Assembly (NCBI GenBank): GCA_036346395.1
Contig: CM070599.1
Location: forward strand, 11,089,232 to 11,153,231
DNA length: 64,000 bases
Reading direction: 5' to 3'
From: Hsuehochloa calcarea
Lineage: Eukaryota; Streptophyta; Magnoliopsida; Poales; Poaceae
This document shows positions 11,449-22,089 of this stretch, piece after piece; the first letter of the stretch is position 1, and each line of letters starts with the position of its first letter. A program made the position numbers and the translations under genes. The notes beneath the pieces were generated by a model. That model was not told the origin of the DNA. It did not search any database and worked only from the letters and a program-made list of their open reading frames with translations.

Positions 11449-13410
11449 TGTTGGACCGAAAAAGCGACTAGAGGGGGTGAATAGGAATGCGCTCACTTTT
11501 TCAACCACGATTAGATTCAACACAAATTTCACTCCAATAGCTATAGAAGCTATGAAGATCGATATACGATCTGACGGAAGACTAGGATTGAATCCAATCA
11601 AAACCCGAAGCAAAACAACCAAAAACAACCGAAACTTAATTTCCTAAGTGTGGGGCGTCGAAAGCTCTCTATTCAAGGGCGGTCCACCGGGTCCTATGGC
11701 GGAGTCCGACCTGCAGCAGAGGCGGTCCGACCTCCAGCGATGAAACGAGTGAAATCGGCAGAAAAGCGAAGTTGCAAATAGATGTAACTTTTGATCTCGA
11801 CTCCAAACTTGATGAAACTTGGTACACACCTTCTCTAGGATGTCGGAACCTATTCCAATCGAAGATCGTGAAGATCTTTTGAAAAGTTCAGACCTTTTTC
11901 AGTTTGAGAGGTGGAAGGTTTGAAAGCAGAGTCAAAGCGAAAACTATATCGAAAAACTTGCTCGTGGGTGATTGATGATCAAGATGATCTTAGATGTGTT
12001 CCCATGTCACGGCAAGCTAGATCATACAAAGAAATCAATCAAAACATGCGAATCAAAGAAAGACTCAAAATCACCAAATAGAGAGAAGAAGGGCAAATGA
12101 ACTCATCTTGAAGAGAACTCTTCTTTGGATTGATTTGATAATGTATCGATTACAACCACTCATACGGATACGCATGGACACAAGATCAAAACCTCTCTCT
12201 CTCTAGAACCCTAATCTCACTAAACCTTCCCTAAGCACTTAAGCCAAAACTAGGGTTTCAAGCATGAAAGGGTTGAAGGGAGTGCGACCACCTCCCTCCT
12301 CTATTTATAGTGGAGACTTAAACCCTAGAAGAGTCACCCTAATGGGCTCCGTTAAGGCCCAAAACAAGCGGGTCACACCATGCGCCGCCTCTCGAGGCGC
12401 CGTCTTCATCTCCTCTTGACCTACTCAGCTTCTCACGCCATCTTGTGCGCGCGTAAATCAAAAGTCACCAAAGGCGTTATTTGGTATAATTACCAAAATA
12501 CCCCTTCTCGATCTTTTGCAAAGACAGAGTCCCATCTTTGTGAAGCACCTCCCATACTTAGCCACGTGTGGGTTGATCAACGGCTCTCAACATGTCGGCA
12601 AGTCTCTCCTCAAGCTCCCACGAGAACCACCATGGCACTTGCAGGCCAGTAGCCAGTCGACCGATCCGCCAGCCTTGAATTCGGTCATCCTTGTCTATAC
12701 GCACCACACTTGGGTTCATTGACCTCACGGCATCGTCGATCGTTCCGGACCTTAGCTCTCCAAGCCTAGTCCGATCATCCTGCCGGTTAATGATCGTTGA
12801 CCACCAAGCAACACCGCAACAATAAACAAGCAAATCGAATCCGGAACAAGTTCTTCACAACTTGACCCACGTTAGTCAAAACATGCATCATGCAACACAT
12901 ATGCTTTGAAACCCATGACTTTGACCTAACAAAACATCATCATCACGAAGTTGGCCGATGAACAAATCGAAGCGTTCAGATAGCCTCGACGGTCGGTCGT
13001 AACCAGCCGATGCGATCGGTCGCCGCCACAAGGCCAGTCGGACCGGCGTGAGACTTAGCCAATTTTCAACCTGAAAATCCGAAACCTCTGGAAAACTTTA
13101 AACCAATAGAACTTTTGTAGGAACTCCAAAAATTATGAGACCAAGTGTATTAGGATCCCCTCACTTGTCTACAACACCTATTTTGGCCATTATTAAACCA
13201 TTTAGTCACGGTAGGTCTGACGCTTGCGCATGGCGATCCGGCCAGGTTGGGACCAGTCGGACCGCCATGCTATGGCGGTCGGACCGCCATACATCGAATG
13301 CTGAGCGGATCTGAAACTTTGTCGAAAACTTGGTGAAGCGACAAGCGGATTAACGCCATTGCCAATTGTCACATCATCCTAAGATGGGAGCATATCCCAT
13401 GATATCCACA
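11449..13410 (-). repeat. GD1 3' LTR
   Basis: This 1962-bp LTR has plus-strand ends TGTTGGACCG and GATATCCACA. It contains GGTCNGACC-type dyads near 11690-11740 and 13000-13290, a TATA-like box (CTATTTATAG, minus-strand CTATAAATAG) near 12300, and the conserved stem-loop at 11537-11553. It shares its terminal sequences with the GD2 and GD3 LTRs but differs internally. Confidence 0.92.
11537..11553 (-). other. Conserved LTR stem-loop (GD1)
   Basis: ATAGCT, a 5-nt loop, then AGCTAT form a 6-bp stem close to the R/U5 end of the LTR. The same stem-loop is in the truncated 5' LTR (about 20608-20624), GD2 (48925-48941) and GD3 (49342-49358, 58555-58571), where the outer pair is T:A instead of A:T. 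This supports a conserved transcript structure; function unknown. Confidence 0.6.
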
Positions 13411-15240
13411 ATCTCCATGATGAACACATTGGCAATAATCGAGAAAATGTAATTTGAAGGTTTGAAAAGTAAAATATTTCCGTTTTCGCACAAAGGCACA
13501 ACTTGATCCATAAGCAAGAAGAGCATAATGGAAATGAAAAGGTAGCATCGAGAATAGCATAGACAAGTGAGATAAGGCAAAGAAAGCATAAAAACTTTGA
13601 TTTCGAGAAAAAATCAAAAATCTCACTTAAGGTCCATATGAAAGAACAATTGTTCAATTGACCTTTGATCATTGTGAGGTGTAATAAATGCAATTCAAGT
13701 TCGAGGAAAAGTCAATAAGGCAATAAGAATGCAATTCAAAAACTCCCCCTCACTATGATCCTCGGATTTGAGAAGAATTTCAAATTCTCAACTTTCTCCC
13801 TTTGTATAAACTTCCCAACATTGAAAATATCTTCTCCCCTTTGACAATGGAGTCATCAAGGAATCACGCCTTCCTCTCATCGAGGAGATAGCAATTTGCG
13901 AATGAAGAAAGAAGCAAGAGAAGAAGTATGCATGAAGTGCAATGGGTAGCTTCATTTTGTATTTTCAAATTTTGATTACAAGAAGCTTTGGAGATTACCC
14001 AAAGAGCTAGCTAGCATTTCTAATATTGCACACACAACATATCAAGCCTAACGATTGCTAGCAAGATCATGATAAGATATATATATCAAAGCTAAGCACA
14101 AAGGCTCAAAAGTAAAGCAATGGATTTGATCAATTTAAGCAAGCTTCAAATTGACAAGTTCATCATGAGAGATCCTAAAATGAAATTGGCCATGTCAAAA
14201 TGTCAAAATGAGATCAAAAAATCTAACAAAGACCACATTAAGAGTCAATCGAGGTCTGTATTGAATCATTTTGCTCGATATTTCTTAAAAGCCCATTTAT
14301 CAGCAGTTTTTCTCATATCTGATGAATATTGAAGTTGACTAATGATCTAACTTAGTGACAAGATCTGGACTAGGAGCCATCCATAAACTCATCCTAAGCT
14401 TGACCGAAGTTGATTAAAGGTATATCTTAGTAAAGAAGATCTGGACTAGGAGCCATCCACAAACTCTTTCTAAGCTTCTCTGGAAGGCGACAAATCTTGA
14501 GGTTCATGTCATTTACGACAAGCAATCCCCATAGAGATAAATGCGGATCATCAAACTATCTCAAGTTCATGTCATTTGACAAGCAGGTCTAAATAAGAGT
14601 AGTTTGGCACATTTAAAGCATAAGACAATCTTGATTTTTCATTTTTTTCACAAGAAGAGATTTTAGAATCTCAAAGACACAAAAGCTCAAGTAATGGTCA
14701 ATTTTAGATTCAAGAGCTCACAAAGCAATTTTGTGGGGCCAATGTCACAAAGGAGCACTAATTGCGCAACTAAGCTAAAACATCCACAAAGTGCAATTTT
14801 TAGTTGAGGTTGTTTTAAAGTTCAAGCTCATATAGCAAAGACTTAGCTACACATGTAAAAGCTTGATAATTTTAGTAAGTCAAAGAACTAGACATGGCAT
14901 TGAGTAAGAATTAAAATACTAAAGCTCCAAAGGGTAATAGGCAAAGCTTCATCAATTTTAAAAGATAAGCGATCTTATATTACAATGCATCTTTTTGGAT
15001 TTTTCATACCACTTGATGTATTTTTCATATGAATGCAATATGATACAATGAGATGCAATAAAAGCCTAAAAACCTAAAAAGTTCAAAAGATCAATAAGTT
15101 CGGAAAAGAACAATAAAAGATCAAAAGAACAAGGTAAGATCGAGAAAGATCGAACTCCCCTCAAACCAACCCATAGGGATAAATTACCCTAACTCACTTC
15201 TCAAGGTGGCAAACCTAGTTGGGTCTAAAGGTTTGGTGAG
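13411..15240 (-). other. GD1 long non-coding 3' region between pol and 3' LTR
   Basis: About 1.8 kb without a conserved reading frame separates the end of RNase H from the LTR. Sire-group elements often carry an envelope-like frame here, but I see none: the overlapping minus-strand frames at 13369-13693 are not shared with GD2 or GD3. The polypurine tract next to the LTR (about 13411-13425) is damaged compared with the GGGGGA tract in GD3. The region contains the conserved inverted repeat at 13622-13678. Confidence 0.65.
13622..13678 (-). other. Conserved inverted-repeat element upstream of 3' LTR (GD1)
   Basis: On the element strand it starts CTCACAATGATCAAAGGTC and ends GGACCTTAAGTGAG. Nested arms are CTCAC/GTGAG, AAGGTC/GACCTT and a central palindrome GAACAATTGTTC. 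It lies 212 bp from the 3' LTR. The same element occurs 217 bp from the 3' LTR in both GD2 (47132-47189) and GD3 (51356-51411), and it is better conserved than its surroundings. Confidence 0.7.
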
Positions 15241-16620
15241 GATATCGACCAATTGACCCTCGGACTCCACAAAATGCGGACAATATCACCCTTCTCGACA
15301 TGGTCTCTAAGGAAGTGATAGCGAATGTCTATTGCTTGGTCCTACGAGTGTTGCACGGGTTCTTAGCAATGTTAATAGCGAAGTGTTATCACGAAAAGAG
15401 GAACACTAGCAAAATTTAACCCAAAGTCCTTAGAGTGGACACCATCCACAAAATCGACTCTAGACTAGCGGAACTACATATTGACTTAAGTGGATTGTGC
15501 AGCAAGCTTCCTAGAAGACCAAGAGACAAGAGCGTGCCTAGAAATGACATGTACGAAGTGCTCTTCCTATCTAGCCTACAACGCAAAATCGAATCGAAAA
15601 CCCCGAATGGACAGAAGAAGAGCAAGAATACCAAATGCTATACTCGAGAGTAGAATGTAAATACACGAAGATGCGCTTAACGGCTTGCGATGTGAAGTCC
15701 TCGGTGGCGCTGAAACCTCGCAGAGCGGCACGCGAAGTGGATGTCGGTCTTGAGGCCGTCAGTCTGAGAGGAGCCGATCATCTGCGGTACTCGCGTTGAT
15801 CACGGCTTCCCTTCCTCATCGGATCCAAGCGATCGAATCGCCATGGGAGTGGCGATCGCCTTCGATCACCCATATCAAAACGCTTGAGAAGATCCTTGGT
15901 GTGCCGTTTGATGGATGAAGATCCCTTCCTTGCATTGCTTGATTTGCAGCCGAAAGTAGTTGAGCTCGCCCATCATACTCATCTCAAATTCCACGGACAT
16001 GGTCTCGAGAAAAGCTGGAAACAAGAGTATGAGAGGAACCACCAAAGATAATATCATCAACGTAAATCAACAAGCGAAGTCATTGCCATGCCTAAGAATG
16101 AATAGAGTCTTATCAACTTTTCCCATTTTAAAATCATTCTTAAGCGAAAGGTCTTAAGTCTATCATACGAGCTCTAGGGGCTTGCTTAAGACCATACAAG
16201 GCTTTGGATAGCTTAAAGACACGATCGGGTGCTTGGGATCCTCAAAGCCGAGGTTGCCTAACATACACTTCCTCTTCTATAAAACCATTGAAAAGCACTC
16301 TTAACATCCATTTGATGCAACCTAAAACCTTTAGATCGCATAATGCAAGCATGATCTGAATGGCTTCTAATCTAGCAAAGGAGCGAAGGTCTCATCAAAA
16401 TCTAACCCTCAACTCGGCTAAAACCCGAGCTACCAACCTAGCCTTGTTTCTAACCACAGTAACCATCCTCATTTTGTTTATTTTTAAACACCCACGGGTA
16501 CCAATTACATTATGACCACTAGGAGGTTCTACAAGGTTCAGGACTTTATTTCTTTCAAAGTTTTCTAACTCCTCATGCATGGCATTGACCCAACTAGCAT
16601 CGATAAAGCATGTGATATAT
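15240..16620 (-). pseudogene. GD1 pol: RNase H and reverse transcriptase remnants
   Basis: RNase H pieces (15250-15640) include the CRLDRKSTS and ILWMVSTLR blocks seen intact in GD2. The reverse transcriptase (15700-16600) shows the YVDDIIFGG polymerase block near 16030-16070, split from MSMMGELNYF and IHQT (15875-15990), and the N-terminal block beginning MHEELENFERNKV (16395-16580). At least six frame changes separate these. The order matches GD2 (44110-45720) and GD3 (52533-54150). Non-functional as read. Confidence 0.8.
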
Positions 16621-16799
16621 CTTTGGGTTCAAAAGACGCTACAAATGCAGAGTGAGAGAAAAGATTCGGATCATGATACCGAGGCGAGTGACTCGCTCAT
16701 GGAGACTACCAATCATCCGATCCGAAGGGTGCTTGCTCGGATGTGCAAAGGCGCTGGGGAGATAGTATCTCCTCAACCTCCGCAGTTCTTGATGAAGAA

Positions 16800-18180
16800 G
16801 ATGCGAGGCCTCAATTGGAGGTGAAGCGATCGAGCGAGTTACGGAGCTGGAATCGGAGCATTAGCGCAAGTGGAGGAGCATCATCAATTTCATCCTCATC
16901 TTCCTCAACAAATATGCTCTCATCACCTGTAAGTCACCTAAAACATCGGATCTAGCTGCAGGCTAGTCTCATCAAAAGTGACATTGCATGTCTCTGGACA
17001 ATGTTAGTTTCAACATTAAAACCGAAAACCCTCGAATGAGCGGGGTAACCTAGAAATAAACCATCACAAGTTCTTGATTCAAATTTATCTAGGTTCCTGT
17101 CTTGAGAATAAAACACTTCGATCCAAAGACTCGAAAGTGCGGCGAGGTTTTACGCCAAAGCGAAGCTCATAAGAAGTCTTGCCCAAAAGCGGTCTCGAAA
17201 GACACGATTTGAAATATGGCAAGTGTAGCAATAGCTTCGCCCAAAACCTCCTCGGTGTGCTATACTCATCTAGCATCGTCCTAGCCATCGAGACTAAGGT
17301 CCTGTTCTTCCTTTCCACAGCGCCATTTTGTTGAGGGCGTGTGGAGAAGAGAAGCGATGCTCAATACGCTCGGCACAAAAAAGAGGCAAGCGAGGCATTC
17401 TTGAACTCCGTGCCATTGTCACTGCGGATTGCTCTCAAGGCACCGGAAGTTCGAAGCCAAGCGAAGAACAAGATCATGATAATGATCAAAGACCTCATCC
17501 TTGAAGCAAGAAAGAACACCCAAGAATATCTCGAAAAATCATCGACTATGACAAGAATGTACCAATTGCCACCGTTGTGCGAACCTAGCGGGACCAGCGG
17601 TATCCATATGAAGCAAGCTGTCCGGTCCGTCGGTCATGACCATAGTCAATGAAGGGTGTGAGGCGGCAACTTGCTTGCCATGCCTCGAGGAGCACATCTG
17701 ACATCTTTGGTGACTTTGAGTTTAGGCAAGCCTCTCATGAGATCAAGGCCGCTAACTCGTGTCGGATGATCAAAACCAATGTGCCCCAAGCGTCGGTGCC
17801 AAAGCGGATATCGAAGAAGATGCAACTAAACATTTGAGAGATCCGGCAAGAGATTGAAAAATCAGCTCCAAATATTCTACCAACTCTAGAAATTCCAAAA
17901 ATGAGCTCACCAAAAGAATCAAGCACCGACAAGCGTTCTTCTTAAATCTAGTCTCATAGCCATCATCGAGAAGCGAGAGCGAAAGGAGATTGTACCTTAG
18001 CTTGGACACAAGGCGACATCCTTGAGAATGAACATCGTTCACCCCGATCGATCCGGTTCCTTGATCCGCCCTTTGAATCATCTCGAAGGTGATGAAGTCA
18101 TCACCGTCGCCGCGTGAAGGAAGTGAACCATCTTGAGTCTCCGGTCATGTGGCGTGAACAGCCGAGTCGACGAGCCACGT
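16800..18180 (-). pseudogene. GD1 pol: integrase and protease remnants
   Basis: The integrase catalytic-core tail, with ERKNRTLVSMARTMLDEYS, is open at 17085-17318 and holds the third catalytic glutamate. Upstream, 17770-18081 carries the GAG-pre-integrase part (LVSKLRYNLLSLSLLDDG). The protease active site is visible at about 18145-18180 as WLVDS, then after a one-base shift CSRHMT, corresponding to the DSGCSRHMT active-site block of GD3. A proline/serine-rich linker between integrase and RT (16650-17000) is scrambled. Confidence 0.75.
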
Positions 18181-18590
18181 GTTCTTCCTCCTTCGCGCGA
18201 TCCACGAAAATCAAGGCACAAAAGATCGATGTGTCTCAATCAGGGGTTAGTTAAAATAGACTTGGGAACCCGATCTGAGACACATGTCTCAGATAGTATG
18301 CAAAGCGGAATGAGTGTCCTTGATCCTAGTTGAAGTCCTATCATGAGCAATGGTTACAAACACATGAGATGCATTCATGCTAGGAACATGATGATGATAA
18401 GCATGTGTAGTATATCCTAGACCGGTTTCTTCTTCTTTTCATGACCATGTTTCACACAAGCTCTAGGTTGATGAAATAAAGTTCTAGCATGATTAGCATT
18501 TTTAACCTCAATGAGAACTCAACTAAATGTCCACTCTTCTACTAATAGGTGCAATGGTATTTTGTACCCTTGGGAGAAGCACCTTTTGAC

Positions 18591-19286
18591 TCAAAAGAAG
18601 GTTGGACAAAACCTCGAGTTTGAAAGCAATTTTGCGAGTTGGGTTTTGAATTCAACTAAGCCATTTTCCAAGACCTGAATGACCTTAGTCTTGGATTTGT
18701 TCTGGGCAGAGTTGTATCCTAAGCCTTGCTTCTTAGAAGGAGTTCTAGACTTGTCAAGAATCATGTTTAATTGTTTTTCTCCACTAGAGAATTTTTGCAG
18801 TGTGTTCTCTAGATAAACATTATCTTTCCTAAGATCAACACATGATTGACAAATTTTAGATTTATTAACCTTTGCAAGCCTCTCCTTATAATTAGCAATT
18901 TCAAGCTTAAGAGCAGGACATAAAGTACAATTAGCAGAATTAATACTGTCCTTAAGCTTGGCATATTTCTCTCTAGCTGCTTTTAAAATGTCTTTAATTT
19001 CACGTTCATGTTCTAAGCAACGAGAGCAAGAGCGAGACTCTCTTGGTTGAAACATCCAACTTGCTAGACTCTAAGCATTTAAGACATGGAGCGATTTGAC
19101 CTCAACTAGCTCAGTTCTAGCATTTTCAAGTTGATGCAAAGCAGTATTAAGAGCAGATTGCAGTTTAGACAGTTCGGAGTGCAAAGCATGGCAAGATGAA
19201 CATTCATCAACGTCTAGACTCTTAGCATTCACAAGTTCCAATGTCAAATTTTCAACTTGTGACTCTAGATCCTTGTTCTTAACCAT
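18591..19286 (-). pseudogene. GD1 gag spacer: coiled coil with repeated CxxC pairs
   Basis: Two frames (18591-19055 and 19071-19286) encode a lysine/glutamate-rich helical region with CxxC pairs: CSSC, CSRC, CTLC and CQSC, each about 40-60 residues apart. It ends with FSSGEKQLNMILDKSR, matching FSSGKKKLNMILDQSK in GD3. No enzymatic motif is present. The length and Cys-pair spacing suggest a structural extension of gag, perhaps metal-binding or multimerising; that role is inference. The homologous GD3 region is 56345-57181. Confidence 0.7.
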
Positions 19287-19299
19287 GATGAACTTTAAA

Positions 19300-20466
19300 G
19301 CCTTATCCGACTAAGCAATTGCTCATACATGTTCTCGCATCTAGCGAAAGGACATCATAAGATAGGGATACCTCATCATCATCATCGGCGTCGTGAGTCG
19401 ACCATGAAGCACATTGGGTGAAGTCCTTGGCCTTCCTTTCTTGTCTTGAGGTGGCTCCTCCTCCTCCTTGTCCTCCTCGCTCCCGAATCCACATCGCTCA
19501 AGGATTGATCTCCAAAGCGGCAAGGACCGGTGGCGACCTTCATCGACTTGCGACATCAAACCTTGATTTGTTCCCTTGAGGCTTCTTCAAGTGGCTTTCC
19601 CTCCTTATGGTTACCCTTACCCTTGACTTAGGGCGATTAGCGAATATGGTAAAGCTCTCACACTCGTAGCAAGTCACAGGGCCACCTCTCTTTTGTTTCT
19701 CACATTGTTGTAAGCCGTGTGACTTTCTTGACTATGAGGGCTAGCTCGGGCTCGGAAGACTCTCAAAATCCTCTTCACGAATTGTGGATAAGCAGCAAGA
19801 GAAAAACCGAAGAGGACTCGGAAAAACCATCGAAGCTCTTGAAAGAGGATCAGCTACCAAAGCCATCTTTGTCCTTCTTAGGAAGACTACCTCTCTTGAT
19901 CTCATGAGTCTTGAGCTTACTATAAAGCGGCTCCAAGGTGAGAGTAGAGATCGGCGTTCTCCTCTATGGCGATGCCTTCATCTCCCACTCCTTGGTGTTG
20001 ATTGCGGCCAAGAGGTGAGTGGCATTCTCGATTGAGAGTACTCAATGTCATGACTTTCATCGATTGACAACCTTGTTGAAGCGAGTAAAACGTCATCGAT
20101 ACTCTCTCGGGCGCATCTCGAATTTGTTGTACTCTAGCTTATAGACCGTCTGCGCACTTGTTTAATCGGGACGATCCTCATGGTAAGTTTCGAGGTGTGC
20201 CAAATTTCATGTCTTGATCGTAAGATTGCAAATCCTGTCATACTCTTGTCTACCAAGCCCAGCATATAGGAGATTCTTTGCCTTGTTGTTGTTAGCCAAA
20301 AGTATTGCAAACTTGCGTGGCAATCTCGAGCAAAGCAGTGAGCTCGAACAACCTCCCATATAGCTTGTCCTTCGCTCTCAAGGAAGACTCGCATGCGATT
20401 CTTCCAATAGGCATAGTCGAGCCCATTGAAGACATGCGGCTTTGTCGAGTACTTATCCATCGCCAA
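19300..20466 (-). pseudogene. GD1 gag N-terminal part
   Basis: The start codon is at 20466-20464, about 40 bp after the primer-binding site, beginning MAMDKYSTKPHVFNGLDYAYW. This matches the gag start of GD3 (MATDKYSTKPHIF, 58412), so the start is well supported. The reading frame is lost near 20390-20340. A degenerate zinc knuckle near 19640-19690 starts CYEC, but the His and last Cys are out of frame. Gag would package element RNA in cytoplasmic particles; this copy could not. Confidence 0.78.
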
Positions 20467-20504
20467 GTTCAGTGACCGGTTAAGATCAAGATTGAACTAA
20501 CCGG

Positions 20505-20518
20505 GCTCTGATACCACT
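20505..20518 (-). other. GD1 primer-binding site
   Basis: The plus strand reads GCTCTGATACCACT directly before the LTR start at 20519; its complement AGTGGTATCAGAGC matches the 3' end of initiator tRNA-Met, the usual copia primer. It fixes the element orientation as minus. Confidence 0.9.
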
Positions 20519-20995
20519 TGTTGGACCGAAAAGGCGACTAGAGGGGGGTGAATAGGAGCACGCTCACTTTTTCAACCACGATTAGATTCAACACAAATTT
20601 CACTCCAATAGCTATAGAAGCTATGAAGATCGATATACCAGTACAGCGGAAGACTAGGATTGAATCCAATCAAAACCCCGAAGCAAAACAACCAAAAACA
20701 ACCGAAACTTAATTTCCTAAGTGTGGGGCGGTCTGACCTCTATTCAAGGGCGGTCCGACCGGTCCTATGGGCGTCCGACCTCAGAGAGGCGGTCGACCTC
20801 CAAGATGAACAAGTGAAATCGGCCGAAAACGAAGTTGCAAATAGATGTAACTTTTGATCTACAACTCCAAACTTGATGAAACTTGGTACACACCTTCTCT
20901 AGGATGTCAGGAACCTATTCCAATCGAAGATCGTGAAGATCTTTGGAAAAGTTCAGACCTTTTTCAGTTTGAGAGGTGGAAGGTTTGAAAGCGAA
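20519..20995 (-). repeat. GD1 5' LTR, truncated
   Basis: This matches 11449-11930 of the 3' LTR, including the stem-loop and the GGTC motifs near 20730-20810, then stops abruptly near 20995 after GGTTTGAAAGCG, joined to GYP1 sequence. About 1.5 kb of LTR, including its outer terminus, is missing. Junction type: illegitimate recombination or misassembly. Confidence 0.88.
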
Positions 20996-22075
20996 ACTTC
21001 AAGACACGGAATGATCCAAAAGAAATACATGGAGCCAATGCTTCCTCGTGTTAACGAACTTGCAACAGAAAACTCTCATAATACAAACTATCAAACCAGT
21101 AAACGAGTCGCTATTTTCCAATGAGAAGGAAGGAACAAACATGGAAATATCAATATTGCCAACTGTCGGAGATCATTTAAAATAAAAGAAATTCAACAAC
21201 TGAAAAACAATAATATTTTCAGAGAACCATTAAAGACCTATTGGATCTCATCACTACCATGAATCATGAACCTATGAGAAATTCATCAACTACCACCGGA
21301 CAAGAATTTGTCAAAATCAGAAATCAAAGAAGAGAACATCTGTCTAAAGCATCCCAAAAAGAAATATGCAAGATCATTGTGCACTTGATAAAGAACTTGC
21401 AAAAGAAATCTGCCAATGCCCGAAACCCTAAGCGAACACACGGGTTGAATTTTCCAACAGGGGTAAAACAGAACTTCCGTGAAAAGGTAAATCTTGCAAT
21501 TTAACTACGCTCACGTGGAGCAGAAATATCACAATAGTAGAAAGAACAATAATTGTTTCAAAGAACGATCAGAAATTTACTAGGGATTGCCCACTTCATT
21601 ATAACCCTCCATTCAAAAGAAATTCACGATCTATCAGAAACTACAACCAGAAAACCAGATACAAACTTGAGAAGGTCAACAACTTCATCAATGAGCTCAG
21701 GCTCAACACAGAACTATGGAACAGGGGTAAAAACTTCTCTACTATTACAACACGAACAGTGGTGTAGCCTGGCAAAACCCAGGTCGACAACCACGATCTC
21801 AGCTGCTCGACGACCGCTACCGATACGCATAACTAATGCAATCAATTATGAATATATAGGATCATCTCATGACAATCATAGAATAATTCATAGATATATA
21901 GGATATCGCATCACGTCATAGCTTAATAACAAGAAAGATAGTACAGAAGCAATTCTATACCATACAACCTAATGAACAACATCACTAGAAATGCGGAAAC
22001 AATGGATTTCCCAAACCCCACCTACTGTGCACAGTGTGTCATTTTAATAACTTAATTACCACGGACCTAAAGCCC
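20996..22075 (-). pseudogene. GYP1 internal remnant, possible gag start
   Basis: On the minus strand a candidate gag start at 21830 reads MRIGSGRRAAEIVVVDLG and stays open for under 40 codons. It resembles the MRTR..RAAEIVVEDL-like beginning of Tekay-type gag proteins as I recall them. Everything left of 21710 is unrecognised. Plus-strand frames at 21241-21504 and 21553-21921 are open by chance as far as I can tell; they are lysine/asparagine-rich and carry no known motif. Treat the gag call as tentative. Confidence 0.35.
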
Positions 22076-22089
22076 GCTCTGATACCAAC
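22076..22089 (-). other. GYP1 primer-binding site
   Basis: The plus strand GCTCTGATACCAAC is immediately followed by the LTR (TGTAACACCC at 22090). Its complement GTTGGTATCAGAGC pairs with initiator tRNA-Met. Confidence 0.88.

Larger units (their letters stand above)
11449..20995 (-). mobile_element. GD1: minus-strand Ty1/copia element (Sire-like), 5' LTR truncated
   Basis: GD1 has a complete 3' LTR (11449-13410), a long non-coding 3' region, RNase H, RT, integrase, protease, gag with a Cys-pair coiled-coil spacer, primer-binding site (20505-20518) and the first 477 bp of a 5' LTR (20519-20995). It inserted into the Angela copy A 5' LTR; CATAT (11444-11448) would be the left target duplication, but the right one is lost with the truncation. 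The LTR pair is nearly identical where both exist, so insertion is recent, yet the coding frames are shredded. Given the error pattern elsewhere, part of that shredding may be artefact. Confidence 0.88.

Noticed and set aside
13369..13693. Three overlapping minus-strand hydrophobic frames that could be an envelope-like protein of GD1
   Set aside because: They overlap the LTR boundary and the conserved inverted repeat, use different frames, and are not shared by GD2 or GD3.
21241..21921. Plus-strand frames in the GYP1 internal region
   Set aside because: GYP1 is minus-strand by its primer-binding site, and the frames carry no known motif.
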